Below, piece after piece: positions 34,912 to 44,453 of a stretch of 46,289 bases of DNA. The DNA comes from CAXXOK01 sp964640955. Lineage in GTDB: Bacteria > Bacillota > Clostridia > Christensenellales > Aristaeellaceae. The stretch covers positions 1 to 46,289 of the forward strand of contig CAZXJI010000023.1 of NCBI GenBank assembly GCA_964640955.1. The letters run 5' to 3'. The position numbers were made by a program, and so were the translations under genes. Numbering within the stretch: the first letter of the stretch is position 1; every line of letters begins with the position of its first letter. Below the pieces are notes generated by a model. The model saw only the letters and a list, made by a program, of their open reading frames with translations, had not been told where the DNA came from and did not search any database.

Positions 34912-37546
34912 CTAGCAGCGTGCAAAGCTCCCCTTCTGTCAGCTCCGCCGACGGCGAAAAGCGCTCCGAAACCATATAGCGCCCAAGTTCCGCCAGCAGC
35001 GTCCGCGCCTCCGGGCGGTCGCCCAGCTCCACCAGCCCTATGCCGGATACCATCAACCGGCCTGCGCCCACGCGGCACTCAAACAATAGCGAAAGCCTCC
35101 GCAGAGATGCGCGGGTGTCCGGCACCGCCACCACCGGCTCCACCTTCGCGGGCACCCGCAGCGCGCGGCCCCGCGCCAGGGCCCACCACTGCCAGTCGGC
35201 GTGCGCGTCCGTCGGGAAGCGTTCAAAAAGCGGATGCTCCTTTTGAATCAGCAGGCCCATTGTGCCTTCCTGTTCGGGGAAGGTGCCCACCGACCAGAAA
35301 TCGGTGGAGAACTGCATGCCGACGGAACCGGGCAGCCCCTCTTTTGTCGCCGCCGGGGTGTAGAGCACCCGTTCGCCCTTCCGCAGGCGGGCGATCGCCT
35401 CCCCGACCTCCCGCGCGATGTGTACCTCGGGCGGGAAGGCCGGCGCCGCGGCGGGATACGCCCACAACGGATATTCGTTGTGATGCTCCCCGACGGACAG
35501 ACGAAGCGTGAATTTCGCGGCATGATCCCATTGCGGCAGGACAAACGCCGCCGTGCCCGCGTCGGTCAGCGCGCCCGCGGGGCAGTGCATCCCTTCTGAC
35601 GCGCCTCCGCGCGCAAAGCCTTCGGCGGTCAGCCGCCAGCGCAGGGGACCGTCCAGATCGACGCGGCCGTAATTGGCCACGTTCAGCCCGACGGTCACCC
35701 GTTCCCCCATCGTAAACGTATAGGCGGGCAGTACGGCCAGCGGAAGCACGGAAGTAAAAAACGCGGCGAAGCGTTTCGGCTCGGCGAAAGGATACGGCTT
35801 GGGCCGCAGATGGTTGTCCAGCATCCCCACCAGCGCCGTGCCCTGGCCGGGAAAATCCTGCAGGCCCAGCAGCGAAAGCCCGCTCATGCGGGGCGTGCGC
35901 AGCACGGCCTCCACCTCGGCACGGTAGCAAAGCAGCGCCAGTTCCCCCGTCGCCGCCACGGCGTCCCGCCAGCGGGGCAGCAGCCCGGCCGCCTGCGCCC
36001 GGTCACGGATCATGCACAGGTTATTGGGCTGCGTAACGCCCTGAAAATCCTCGATCTGCGCAAAATCCGGCAAAACCTCGTACTGGCCGACCTCAAAGCC
36101 GAACACCGGCCCGGCGTAGGTTGCGCGCACGGCGTCCATCGCGGGGTCGTAGGTCGCGCGGGTATCGGGTGGGCGGTTGTTCAGGAATCCTTCGCCGTTT
36201 GCGGAAATCGCCCGCAGCATATGCGTTTTGCAGCCCGAAGCGGTGTAAAATCCGTCGGCGGGGTCGGGCCCGCGCACGCCGTAAAACGCGTTGGAGCCGG
36301 TCGCGTACAGCCGCGTAGGATCCAGCGACCGCGCCAGCCCGACCAGCGCCCGCATCCGCTTGACGCCCGCGTCGTTCGCGTGCAGCTCGTTGCCCAGCGA
36401 CAGCATCACGAAAGACGGGTGGTTGGCGTATGTTCTCAGGATGGCGGCCAGCTCTTCCCGGTAGTATCGCCAGGCCTCGTCGCTTTCCAGCGCGGTCTTG
36501 GGATCCCAGTTGGACAGCTCCGGCTGTAAAAGCATGCCCTGCTCGTCCGCCGCGGCGAAGGCGGCCTCCGGCGGGCAGTGGGAATGGAAGCGGACGCAGT
36601 TCGCGCCGTACGCGCGGTATGCGGACAGGACGGTGTTCCATTCCGCCTTCGTCATGGGCGGATGCCCCGTCTCCGGGAACACGCAGCAGTTGGCCTCGCC
36701 CCGCAGGAAAAAGGCGCGGCCGTTGAGCGTGAGGCGGCCCGCTGCGTTCGTGCCGAAGTCCCGGACGCCAAACACCGTCTGCCGCCCGCCAAAGCCGGTC
36801 AGTCGTGCAGCCAGCGTATGCAGCGCGCCATCGTACTCGTCCCAGCGGCGGACCTGCGCGCCGAACCGCGCACGCAGCCGTATTTCGCTTCGGCCCGCGG
36901 GAACGCGCACCGGGAGACACGCGGGCGCGTCAAACGCGTCGCTTTCCACCCGCAGCGTGCCTGCGTAGGGCACGCCCGCGTCGATTTCGGCGGCGATTTC
37001 CGCCTCGCCGCCCCGCGGATACACGCGCAGCGCCGACAGAAAGACCGCCGCTTCACTGCGCACACATACCGCGCCCAAAAGGCCGTTCCAGTTGGTCTGC
37101 GTTTCGTCGGTCGCAGCGGAGGAATCGAGGATCGCCTTGCACGGCAGGCCCAAATACCGGTTGTCCGTCGTCAGTTCGATCCGGTTGTCGGCTTCCAGCG
37201 CCTCCGTGATTTCAAACACGTACGGGGTGCTGAGCGTTCCCTCCCGCGCGGATATCGCCCGTCCGTTGAGGCGCAGGGTAAGGACGCGGGCACGCTCCAC
37301 CGTGAGGAACCACCGCCTGCCGAGCACGGGCGTTGCGGCCCAGCGCCGCGCAAACGTCGCGGGCCCTTCATAGACGTGCCTGCGGGTCAGGCGGGTGGTG
37401 AGTCCGGGGTTGTCCGGCCCGCCGATGCCGTTTTCGTCAAGCGTCCCGGGCACGCGCGCCGAAAACGCCGTCCCGTCCGCGAGCGTCACTTCCCACCTGC
37501 CCGCCAGGGACGCGGTCTGGTTTTCCAGCCGAGCGGGTTCATCCAT
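34874..37546 (-). CDS. GH2-family glycoside hydrolase
   Basis: An 890-residue cytoplasmic enzyme. An N-terminal jelly-roll sugar-binding domain and an immunoglobulin-like domain precede a TIM barrel. Glu387 in LSLGNEL fits the acid/base, and Glu485 in GFEVGQYE is the likely nucleophile (Glu490 is the alternative). FFLRGEANCCVFPETGHPP is the usual barrel entry of the family, and YRAYGANCVRFHSHCPPEA lies just after it. A C-terminal beta-rich extension follows. Beta-galactosidase, beta-glucuronidase or arabinosidase activity are all possible. The start at 37546 follows GGAGGGAAAAC. It begins 21 bp after the GH35 gene. Confidence 0.9.
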   Translation of the reverse strand: MDEPARLENQTASLAGRWEVTLADGTAFSARVPGTLDENGIGGPDNPGLTTRLTRRHVYEGPATFARRWAATPVLGRRWFLTVERARVLTLRLNGRAISAREGTLSTPYVFEITEALEADNRIELTTDNRYLGLPCKAILDSSAATDETQTNWNGLLGAVCVRSEAAVFLSALRVYPRGGEAEIAAEIDAGVPYAGTLRVESDAFDAPACLPVRVPAGRSEIRLRARFGAQVRRWDEYDGALHTLAARLTGFGGRQTVFGVRDFGTNAAGRLTLNGRAFFLRGEANCCVFPETGHPPMTKAEWNTVLSAYRAYGANCVRFHSHCPPEAAFAAADEQGMLLQPELSNWDPKTALESDEAWRYYREELAAILRTYANHPSFVMLSLGNELHANDAGVKRMRALVGLARSLDPTRLYATGSNAFYGVRGPDPADGFYTASGCKTHMLRAISANGEGFLNNRPPDTRATYDPAMDAVRATYAGPVFGFEVGQYEVLPDFAQIEDFQGVTQPNNLCMIRDRAQAAGLLPRWRDAVAATGELALLCYRAEVEAVLRTPRMSGLSLLGLQDFPGQGTALVGMLDNHLRPKPYPFAEPKRFAAFFTSVLPLAVLPAYTFTMGERVTVGLNVANYGRVDLDGPLRWRLTAEGFARGGASEGMHCPAGALTDAGTAAFVLPQWDHAAKFTLRLSVGEHHNEYPLWAYPAAAPAFPPEVHIAREVGEAIARLRKGERVLYTPAATKEGLPGSVGMQFSTDFWSVGTFPEQEGTMGLLIQKEHPLFERFPTDAHADWQWWALARGRALRVPAKVEPVVAVPDTRASLRRLSLLFECRVGAGRLMVSGIGLVELGDRPEARTLLAELGRYMVSERFSPSAELTEGELCTLLGAPAGHGAEVVS

Positions 37547-37567
37547 CTGTTTTCCCTCCATCGCGCA

Positions 37568-39577
37568 TCACGGCAGGTCGTCCGGCAGGGGAAGGCGGTA
37601 CAGCGCCTCGACGGAGATGCCGCGCAGCTCCCGCGCGCGTCCGTCCGTAACCGCAGGCGGCCGGTCGAGCAGGACCGGGTCGCTTTCGTACAGCGGATAT
37701 ATCCTGATCGTCAGCCGCGCGGGATCGCCGTAGCGGCGCAGGCCGATCTCCCAGGGGTGGCCGTCGTAAAAATCATCGGCGATGCATTCGCCGTCGAGGA
37801 ACAACCGTCCTTCCGCGCCCGCGTAATCCACGCGCAGATAGCAGTCTTCGCAGGCGGAACCGTAGCGCACGCGGATGGCGAAGCACGCCGCGTCCCCCTC
37901 GTCGGGCAGGGGCGTACATTCCACGGCCGGCCGCGTTATCCTCAGCGGTTCGGCGACGCCCGCGCGCATGGTATAGGCATCCGCGTATACCGTATAACGC
38001 ACCGGCTTGCGGGTGAGAAACCAGTACCGCCCGTCCATACGCACAACCGGCGCGTCGGCAACCACAAGCCGCTCCTGTCCCGCGTCGATCTTGTAGGCGT
38101 TAAGCGCCTCTTCGCGCGAGAGGGTCATTAGCTCCGCCTCGCCCCGCAGGCGGTAGTGCGGATCGCCGTCGGCATAAAAGACGTACGTCTGTCCGTTGAG
38201 CACGCAAAGCGGCGTGGCCAGTGCGCTGATCAGCGTCGCGCCGCCCAGACGCAGGTTAATGGGGTAAAAGGCGTATCCCCCGTCCCGCAGGCGGATCGCC
38301 GGGAAGGGGAGGGGGCCGTCGCGCAGGGGAACCGATAGGCGCAGCGTCTGGGGCACCAGCGTCCGTTTGCGCTGATGGTGGTTCACGAACAGGTAGCCGC
38401 GTTCCCCGTCGATCCGAAAGGCGTAGCGCGGCGTGCGCGTATCCTCGGGCGAGTTCGGCAATCGATCCGGCAGCACGGCGGGAAGCGGCGCGAGGGTCTC
38501 CCCAAAGTCCCGAAGGAACAGCGCGAAAAGCTTGATTTCGTTGTATTGCCTGCGTATCTGCCCGTACTCACCCACGGGCGAGCGCAGGTCGTAGCTCATT
38601 TCCGGCCAGTCGCAGTTGCCGCCCGAGGCGCGGCTTTCGTGAAGCCCCGGGCCGGGGTTGGTGCCGCCGTGATACAGGTAGTACCCCAGCATCGACACGC
38701 CGCTGCCCAGCTTGCACAGCGTCATCGCGCCGATGTCGGCAGCCGTCACGTACGGCCGCCGCCGCCGGGTACCGCCCATGCCGCCCGCCAGCTCCGCGGT
38801 CAGGTAGGGGTAGCGCGCGGGGTCGAACGTCAGGTGCTCGCCGGGGCGGAAATCTCCGCCAATGTCCACGTCGTTGCGTTCGTGCGAAAACAGGTAGTTG
38901 CCGTTGGCGGGCAGCTCCGCAAGCGACGCGTCCCACGGGGCGTCGCAGTACGCGCCCATCACGGGCAGCACCTCGCCGGTCGTGCCCAGCAGCGCGCCGC
39001 CCCAGGCCGTGGCCGAGTAATACGGTACGGAAAAGCCCGCCTCCTTCGCCATCGTGAGCAGCGTATCCATATGCCGGGGGCCGCCGTCGCCGCCGCAGTG
39101 CCCGTATTCGTTTTCCAGCTGCACGCCGATCACCGGGCCGCCCTGCGCGTGCAGGTAGCCGTCCGCCTCCGCGTACAGCCGCGCCCAATAGGCGCGTACT
39201 TTAGCGAGGTAGCGGGGATCGTTGCTCCGCAGGGGCCAGCCCTTTGCCATCAGCCAGTCCGGGAAGCCCCCGTTTTTCGCCTCTCCGTGGCACCACGGGC
39301 CGATGCGCAGCCACACGAGCATCCCCGCGTCCCGGCAGGCGGCCAGAAAGGCACGCAGCGACCGGCGGCCCGCAAAATCGAACGTGCCTTCCGCGGGTTC
39401 GTGATGCAGCCAGAAAACGTAGGTCGAAACGACCGTCACGCCGCCGGCGGCCATCACGGCCAGCGCCTCGGGCCATTCCCCGGCCGGGAGGCGTGAAAAG
39501 TGCATTTCGCCCATCACGGGAAACCAGGGGCGCCCGTTGCGGGTCAGGCAGCGGGGCGTCCAGCCGAAAGCGTCCAT
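37568..39577 (-). CDS. GH35-family beta-galactosidase
   Basis: A 669-residue retaining enzyme without signal peptide. The TIM barrel comprises about residues 10-320: EMHFSRLPAGEWPEAL, VSTYVFWLHHEPAEGTFDF, Glu157 in QLENEYG (acid/base) and Glu262 in LTAELAGG (nucleophile), then GYYLYHGGTNPG. C-terminal beta domains follow. GH35 enzymes remove terminal beta-galactose, so galactan or arabinogalactan side chains are likely. GGGAGG precedes the ATG. It lies 21 bp after the (alpha/alpha)6 hydrolase gene in the operon headed by the AraC regulator. Confidence 0.93.
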   Translation of the reverse strand: MDAFGWTPRCLTRNGRPWFPVMGEMHFSRLPAGEWPEALAVMAAGGVTVVSTYVFWLHHEPAEGTFDFAGRRSLRAFLAACRDAGMLVWLRIGPWCHGEAKNGGFPDWLMAKGWPLRSNDPRYLAKVRAYWARLYAEADGYLHAQGGPVIGVQLENEYGHCGGDGGPRHMDTLLTMAKEAGFSVPYYSATAWGGALLGTTGEVLPVMGAYCDAPWDASLAELPANGNYLFSHERNDVDIGGDFRPGEHLTFDPARYPYLTAELAGGMGGTRRRRPYVTAADIGAMTLCKLGSGVSMLGYYLYHGGTNPGPGLHESRASGGNCDWPEMSYDLRSPVGEYGQIRRQYNEIKLFALFLRDFGETLAPLPAVLPDRLPNSPEDTRTPRYAFRIDGERGYLFVNHHQRKRTLVPQTLRLSVPLRDGPLPFPAIRLRDGGYAFYPINLRLGGATLISALATPLCVLNGQTYVFYADGDPHYRLRGEAELMTLSREEALNAYKIDAGQERLVVADAPVVRMDGRYWFLTRKPVRYTVYADAYTMRAGVAEPLRITRPAVECTPLPDEGDAACFAIRVRYGSACEDCYLRVDYAGAEGRLFLDGECIADDFYDGHPWEIGLRRYGDPARLTIRIYPLYESDPVLLDRPPAVTDGRARELRGISVEALYRLPLPDDLP

Positions 39578-39598
39578 AAGCGTCCTCCCGCTGTAAGC

Positions 39599-41332
39599 TC
39601 AGTCGTCGCCGGGCTCGCGCGCAGCGTAGCGGCAGGCGAGTATGACGAATACGGAAGCCGTCCACGTATAGGAGGGGTCCCGCAGGGACGCGCCGGTGAG
39701 CGCATCGAAGTTTTCGCCAAAACCGTTCGCCGCGACCATATCGCAGAAGCGGTCGGCCAACTGCGTGGCAAACTCCGTATCCCCGCCGTCCGCGATGCCC
39801 ATGGTCATCAGCAGCATCGGCGGCGCCCAGATCGGCCCGCGCCAGTAGCCGTCGCTTTGGTAGCAGGGGGAGGCTACGCTCTCCGTCGCCAGCCCGAAAG
39901 GCGTCAGGAAACGGCCTTCCCGCTTGAGGCCCTCGACCAGCGTGCGGTAAACGTCCGCGGGCAGCCGGTGCCCCAGCACCAGCGGCAAAAAGGGATACAG
40001 GCAGTCCCCGCGGGGGCTGACGCGGTGCGTGCCGGACTGGTACACCTCGAAGCGTTCGCCGCTCCAGCTGTGTTTGAGCAGGCGGGCAAGCAGCGCACCG
40101 CTTTTCCGCTTCCACCTGAGCGCCGAACGGGGTTTGCCCAGCCGGGCGGCCAGGGCAGACAGCGTTTCCATCTCCAAAATGAGGTAGGCCGTCAGGTCCG
40201 GCCCCTCTACGGGCGGGCCGGCCTCAAACGAGGTGCAGTTGTCCCAGCCGCAGTCGTTGCCGTGTCCGTACTCCGGTATGCCATCGCCGTCACTGTCGGC
40301 ATACGTAAGCCAGTAGGAAACCTGTTTGCTCAGCTTACGGTACATCGTCGCGGCCGCATCCGTCCCCACCTTCTGCTTTAGCATGTAGCTGAGCGCCAGG
40401 CCGTGCACGGGCGGCTTGGTGAAGTTCCACATTACGTCGTAGGGCGCTATGTAATCCGGCAAAAGACCCGAGGGCTGCTGATCGTCAAACGGCAGCATCA
40501 GCTGATCCATGGCCAGCGCGGGCTCCCCCATGGAAAGCGCCATGGCGTTGATCGCGCTGTCCCACGTCCAGACGCGGGTCATCCAGCTGTTGCTCATCAG
40601 CACGCCCCGGCGGCGCAGGTACCCCAGTGGCGGCACGGTGCTGCTCCACAGCAGGTAGAGCGCCAGGCGCATCGTATCCGCGTAGCGCTCCGGCGGTGCG
40701 GGGAAGCCCGCGCAAAAGCGGTCGAAAGCCTTTCGCAGACGCTCGCAGGCCGCGTCCACGTCCACGTTCATAGGGCAGTCCCGCTTCTCCCATACGGTGC
40801 GGAAGCATTCCACGCAGGCGCGCATCGGCGCCGTACCTTCGGGGAGCAGATCGCAATGGACGTATTCGCAGTGCTGCCCCGCGTAGGGCGCGTCCAAGCG
40901 CAGCCCGCCCTGCACGGCGCTTACCATGAACTGCGCGCGGGAGGCGGAGGTGTTGAGCAGGCAGCGTTTTTCGGCGGGATACGCCGCGGCGTATTCGTAA
41001 TCGGCCACGGGCATGTCCAGCCGCAGGCCCAGTCCATCGCCCTGCGCGATGAGCGTATCCGCGTCCGCAAAGGTTACGCGCAGCAAGCCGCCCTCCGCCG
41101 CAAAGGTCACGCCCGCCTCGGTCGCGTCCAGCGTATACGGGCAGGGGTTGCCGTCCTTAAGCGGCACCAGGCGGAAGCACAGCGGCCGTCCGGCGCCGTG
41201 CACCAGGCGCAGGTAAACGCCCTCGGGCAGGTCGCCCAGTTCCCCGGGGAAACGGGCACGGGTCATGTGGCGAAGAGTCAGGTAGCTGTCCGAAGCGCTG
41301 AAGGAAACCTGTTCCACGGGAATGTGAAGCAC
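39599..41332 (-). CDS. (alpha/alpha)6-barrel glycosidase, GH63/MGH1-like
   Basis: A 577-residue protein with an N-terminal beta domain (to about residue 200) and a C-terminal (alpha/alpha)6 barrel like GH37/GH63/mannosylglycerate-hydrolase enzymes. The barrel shows SWMTRVWTWDSAINAMAL, Asp364 in GWDNCTSF (candidate acid), YWRGPIWAPPMLLMT and Glu540 in GENFDALTG (candidate base). These are the positions and spacing expected for inverting clan GH-G enzymes. The substrate is unclear. Translation starts at GTG with AGGAG inside the end of the AraC gene, 6 bp past its stop, so the two are tightly coupled. Confidence 0.85.
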   Translation of the reverse strand: MLHIPVEQVSFSASDSYLTLRHMTRARFPGELGDLPEGVYLRLVHGAGRPLCFRLVPLKDGNPCPYTLDATEAGVTFAAEGGLLRVTFADADTLIAQGDGLGLRLDMPVADYEYAAAYPAEKRCLLNTSASRAQFMVSAVQGGLRLDAPYAGQHCEYVHCDLLPEGTAPMRACVECFRTVWEKRDCPMNVDVDAACERLRKAFDRFCAGFPAPPERYADTMRLALYLLWSSTVPPLGYLRRRGVLMSNSWMTRVWTWDSAINAMALSMGEPALAMDQLMLPFDDQQPSGLLPDYIAPYDVMWNFTKPPVHGLALSYMLKQKVGTDAAATMYRKLSKQVSYWLTYADSDGDGIPEYGHGNDCGWDNCTSFEAGPPVEGPDLTAYLILEMETLSALAARLGKPRSALRWKRKSGALLARLLKHSWSGERFEVYQSGTHRVSPRGDCLYPFLPLVLGHRLPADVYRTLVEGLKREGRFLTPFGLATESVASPCYQSDGYWRGPIWAPPMLLMTMGIADGGDTEFATQLADRFCDMVAANGFGENFDALTGASLRDPSYTWTASVFVILACRYAAREPGDD

Positions 41333-41338
41333 GGGGCA

Positions 41339-42238
41339 TCATTCTCCTTGCGGTGGTTTGTGAAACGCCGGCTGCGGGGGCAGTTGTCCCGGAAGGGTCA
41401 GGCGGCCCTCGAAGTACATGATGCGGTAATCCCTCGGGGAAACGTTGACCTGTTTGGCAAACGCCTTGGAAAACGCCGAGAGGCTGCGGTAACCGACCGC
41501 GTAGGCGATTTGCTGCACCGAATCCGTCGTGGTCAGAAGAAGCGTGCGGGCCTGCTGCATGCGCAGCATGATCAGGTAGCTTTGCGGCGTGCGGCCGATA
41601 AAATGCTCGAACACCGAGCAGAAATAATTCGCGTTGAGGCCCACTTCGGCCGCGACGTCCGTCATGCGGATGGAAGCGGAGAGATTTCTTTGCATGTAGG
41701 CGATCGCCTTTTCCACGTACATTTCCATGCGAAAATCCGATTGGCGGGTTCCCGCGCGCTTGGGATTGTCATCGATGAGCTTTGCGAAGATCTCGTGGCA
41801 GTGCGCAAACAGGCGCGGTTCCACCGAAGCGTCGCTTTTCACGCACTGGTCGAGCATATCGGAGATCAACGCCCAGTAGCTTTGCGGGTCCCCGCAGCGG
41901 AAGGTGGGGTTGCGGCGGTCGATGTGCGCCGCGTGCAGGTATTCGTTGAGCTTCACGCCGCCGAAGATGATCCAGCAGTACATCCACGGGTCCGTTTCGT
42001 CCGCCTGGTAGAATGCGGGCGTAAGCGCCGGAATATAAAAGCCCTGCCCCACCCCCAGCCGGTAGGTCTGCCGCCCGATGCGCAGCAAACCCCTGCCGGA
42101 CACGATGATGTGGATAATATCGTTTTTCCGCAGGAAACGCTCATCCATCGCGAAGGCCGGATCGCACTGGTGCGCCCCGCATTCGTAGAGGTTCACGTCG
42201 CTGTTGCCCCAATACCCGAGCAATTCAAAATGATACAT
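41339..42238 (-). CDS. AraC-family transcriptional regulator
   Basis: A 299-residue regulator with an N-terminal cupin-type ligand domain (IIHIIVSGRGLLRIGRQTY, residues about 40-60) and a C-terminal double helix-turn-helix (MTDVAAEVGLNANYFCSVF; SVQQIAYAVGYRSLSAFSK). GAGGAG precedes the ATG. It heads the leftward glycosidase operon and is divergent from the third LplB-type importer, so it probably controls both in response to an imported sugar. Confidence 0.93.
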   Translation of the reverse strand: MYHFELLGYWGNSDVNLYECGAHQCDPAFAMDERFLRKNDIIHIIVSGRGLLRIGRQTYRLGVGQGFYIPALTPAFYQADETDPWMYCWIIFGGVKLNEYLHAAHIDRRNPTFRCGDPQSYWALISDMLDQCVKSDASVEPRLFAHCHEIFAKLIDDNPKRAGTRQSDFRMEMYVEKAIAYMQRNLSASIRMTDVAAEVGLNANYFCSVFEHFIGRTPQSYLIMLRMQQARTLLLTTTDSVQQIAYAVGYRSLSAFSKAFAKQVNVSPRDYRIMYFEGRLTLPGQLPPQPAFHKPPQGE

Positions 42239-42448
42239 GATCGGCTCCTCGCATTTTCCCTTAATGATATCGTATCACATATTTATGGGTCAAAACAGCA
42301 AGTATACTTGTCCAAATCTCACATTGTCTTATCGTAAAACCATATCTTCCCCCAAATACATTGACACCGGACGCGCCGTGGAATATTTTTTGAATAGATC
42401 GAACGAATAGAGCGACCCTACAAGACGATTGAACGATCGATAAGGGAG
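42239..42448. promoter_or_regulatory. Divergent control region, AraC and importer
   Basis: A + promoter is predicted at 42361-42389 (TTGACA, 17 bp, TATTTT) for the permease operon. Two palindromes lie between it and the AraC start: CAAGTATACTTG at 42299-42310 (perfect, 12 bp) and TGATA-TCG-TATCA at 42265-42277. Either could bind the AraC regulator or another factor. I could not define a convincing minus-strand promoter; TTGACC at 42293-42288 lacks a good -10. Confidence 0.55.
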
Positions 42449-43408
42449 TTGATTACCATTACCACGGTACGACCGCGCCCCGTCGGCCGCGCTCATCCGG
42501 TTTTGCGGGACATTCGCAAGCGCTGGATGCTCCACCTGTTTGTTTGGTGCGGCATCGCCTTTCTGTTCGTGTTCAACATCATCCCCATCACGGGGCTGCA
42601 GATTGCCTTTCGGACGTACAATCTGAAAGACGGGTTTGCGGGCTTTTTCACCGGCGACTTCGTGGGGTTCAAATATTTCAACCAGTTTCTGGGCGACCGG
42701 AAATTCCCGGAACTGCTCCGCAACACCCTGTGCATCAGCGCGCTGAAACTGCTGATCAACTTCCCGCTGGCAATCGCCTTTGCCATCATGATCACGGAAA
42801 TGCCGGGCCGTAAGTTCAAGCGCCTTGTGCAGACCGTAAGCTACCTGCCCCACTTCATTTCCTGGGTCATCGTTTCCGGCCTTCTGTTCACCTTCTTCTC
42901 CACCAGCAACGGGATGCTGACGGAACTGCTCAAGCCGCTGGGCATCCAGATGCCGTCGATTCTGGTCAAGAGCGACTATTACTACGGGTTGGCCGTGACC
43001 AGCGAGCTGTGGAAGGAGATGGGCTGGAACGCCATCATTTATCTGGCGGCGATCAGCGGTATCGACCCGACGCTGTACGAAAGCGCGCAGATCGACGGCG
43101 CGAGCCGTCTGCGGCGCATCTTCAGCATTACGATTCCCTCCATCAAGGGTACGATCGCGGTGTTGCTGATCCTGGGCATAGGCAGCCTGATGGGCGGCGC
43201 GAACTTCGAGCAGTCCCTCCTGCTGGGCAATTCCACCAACATCGCGCGCAGCCAGATCATCGAGGTGTACGTGTACAACCAGGGCCTGGTGGCGGGCCGC
43301 TATTCCTTCGCCGCCGCGGCCGGGCTGTTCCAGTCCGCCATATCGCTTTTGCTCGTGCTGAGCGCCAACCGGTTCTCCCGGCGCTTCCTGGACGCGTCGC
43401 TGTATTAA
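42449..43408 (+). CDS. ABC sugar permease, LplB/YteP type
   Basis: A membrane permease of up to 319 residues with LFNMPITG-like entry (FNIIPITGLQIAFRTYNLKD), EAA loop ESAQIDGASRLRRIFSITIP and LplB-type ending NRFSRRFLDASLY. The start is uncertain. The TTG at 42449 directly abuts the only ribosome site (AAGGGAG, 42442-42448). ATT codons at 42452 and 42458 would be better spaced, and the first ATG is 26 codons in. Family members have about this N-terminal length, so initiation near 42449-42458 at a non-ATG codon is likely. It pairs with the next gene. Confidence 0.9.
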   Translation: MITITTVRPRPVGRAHPVLRDIRKRWMLHLFVWCGIAFLFVFNIIPITGLQIAFRTYNLKDGFAGFFTGDFVGFKYFNQFLGDRKFPELLRNTLCISALKLLINFPLAIAFAIMITEMPGRKFKRLVQTVSYLPHFISWVIVSGLLFTFFSTSNGMLTELLKPLGIQMPSILVKSDYYYGLAVTSELWKEMGWNAIIYLAAISGIDPTLYESAQIDGASRLRRIFSITIPSIKGTIAVLLILGIGSLMGGANFEQSLLLGNSTNIARSQIIEVYVYNQGLVAGRYSFAAAAGLFQSAISLLLVLSANRFSRRFLDASLY

Positions 43409-43422
43409 GGGGGGAATGGAAC

Positions 43423-44346
43423 GTGCTTGAGCATACGAAGAGTCGCAATGCCATCCGGCTGACGGCGGAAGACCGCGTTATCAACACGGTGGTCACGATA
43501 TTGCTGACGGTAGTGCTGATCGCCACGATTTACCCATTCTACTACGTGCTGATCATGTCCTTCAACGACGGCAACGACGCCATGCGCGGCGGCATCTACC
43601 TGTGGCCGCGGGTGTTTACCCTGGACAATTACCAGCAGTTTTTGACCGACGCCAAGTGGATCAAGGCGATCTTCATTTCTCTGTCGCGCACGGTGCTGGG
43701 CACCGCGACGGGCGTGCTGTTCACCTGTATGGTCGCCTACGCCCTGTCCTTTGAGGACCTGCGACTGCGCAAGTTCTACTACGGCATCATGCTCACCTGC
43801 ATGTACTTCAGCGGCGGCCTCGTTCCCTACTATCTGACCCTTCGCGAGGTCGGGCTTTTGAACAATTTCCTGGTTTACATCATCCCGCTGATGTTCAACA
43901 TCTACTTTATGATTCTGGCGATCTCCTTTTTCCAGGCGATACCCAGGACGCTGTATGAATCCGCCTATCTGGACGGCGCCAACGACTTCGTCATTTATAT
44001 CAAGGTCGTTTTGCCCCTCTCTCTGCCGCTGATCGCGACGCTCGGGCTGTTCATCGCGGTCAACCAGTGGAACTCGTGGATGGACACCGCCTTTTACTGC
44101 ACCGGGCAGAAAAACCTGCGAACGCTCGCCTATCTGCTCAGGGACGTGATCGTCTCCAACGAAACGGGCGTGCAGCGCGGGGGCCAGGCCATCAGCGACG
44201 TGGCCGCTGGCAAGATGAAGGCCGTCACCTCCCGCTCCATTCAGATGGCCGCGATGATGATCTCCGTGGCGCCGATCATCTGCGTATATCCGTTCGTGCA
44301 AAAGTACTTCGTGTCCGGCATCATGCTGGGCGCGGTGAAGGGCTGA
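43423..44346 (+). CDS. ABC sugar permease, YtcP/LplC type
   Basis: A 307-residue membrane permease with the YtcP-type start (TIYPFYYVLIMSFNDGND), EAA loop ESAYLDGANDFVIYIKVVLP and end PFVQKYFVSGIMLGAVKG. I set the start at the GTG at 43423 because AAGGGGGGAA lies about 7 bases upstream; the frame is open much further but overlaps the LplB gene. It is the partner of the LplB-type permease 14 bp upstream and precedes the binding-protein gene. Confidence 0.93.
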   Translation: MLEHTKSRNAIRLTAEDRVINTVVTILLTVVLIATIYPFYYVLIMSFNDGNDAMRGGIYLWPRVFTLDNYQQFLTDAKWIKAIFISLSRTVLGTATGVLFTCMVAYALSFEDLRLRKFYYGIMLTCMYFSGGLVPYYLTLREVGLLNNFLVYIIPLMFNIYFMILAISFFQAIPRTLYESAYLDGANDFVIYIKVVLPLSLPLIATLGLFIAVNQWNSWMDTAFYCTGQKNLRTLAYLLRDVIVSNETGVQRGGQAISDVAAGKMKAVTSRSIQMAAMMISVAPIICVYPFVQKYFVSGIMLGAVKG

Positions 44347-44453
44347 GCACGGCCCCGCAACCACGAATTTGGAAGCGGTTGTCGTAATGCCGCTTTTCAA
44401 AGGGAAACGCGCAACGCGTTTCAATATTATTCACAAAGGAGAGTGCCTCATCT

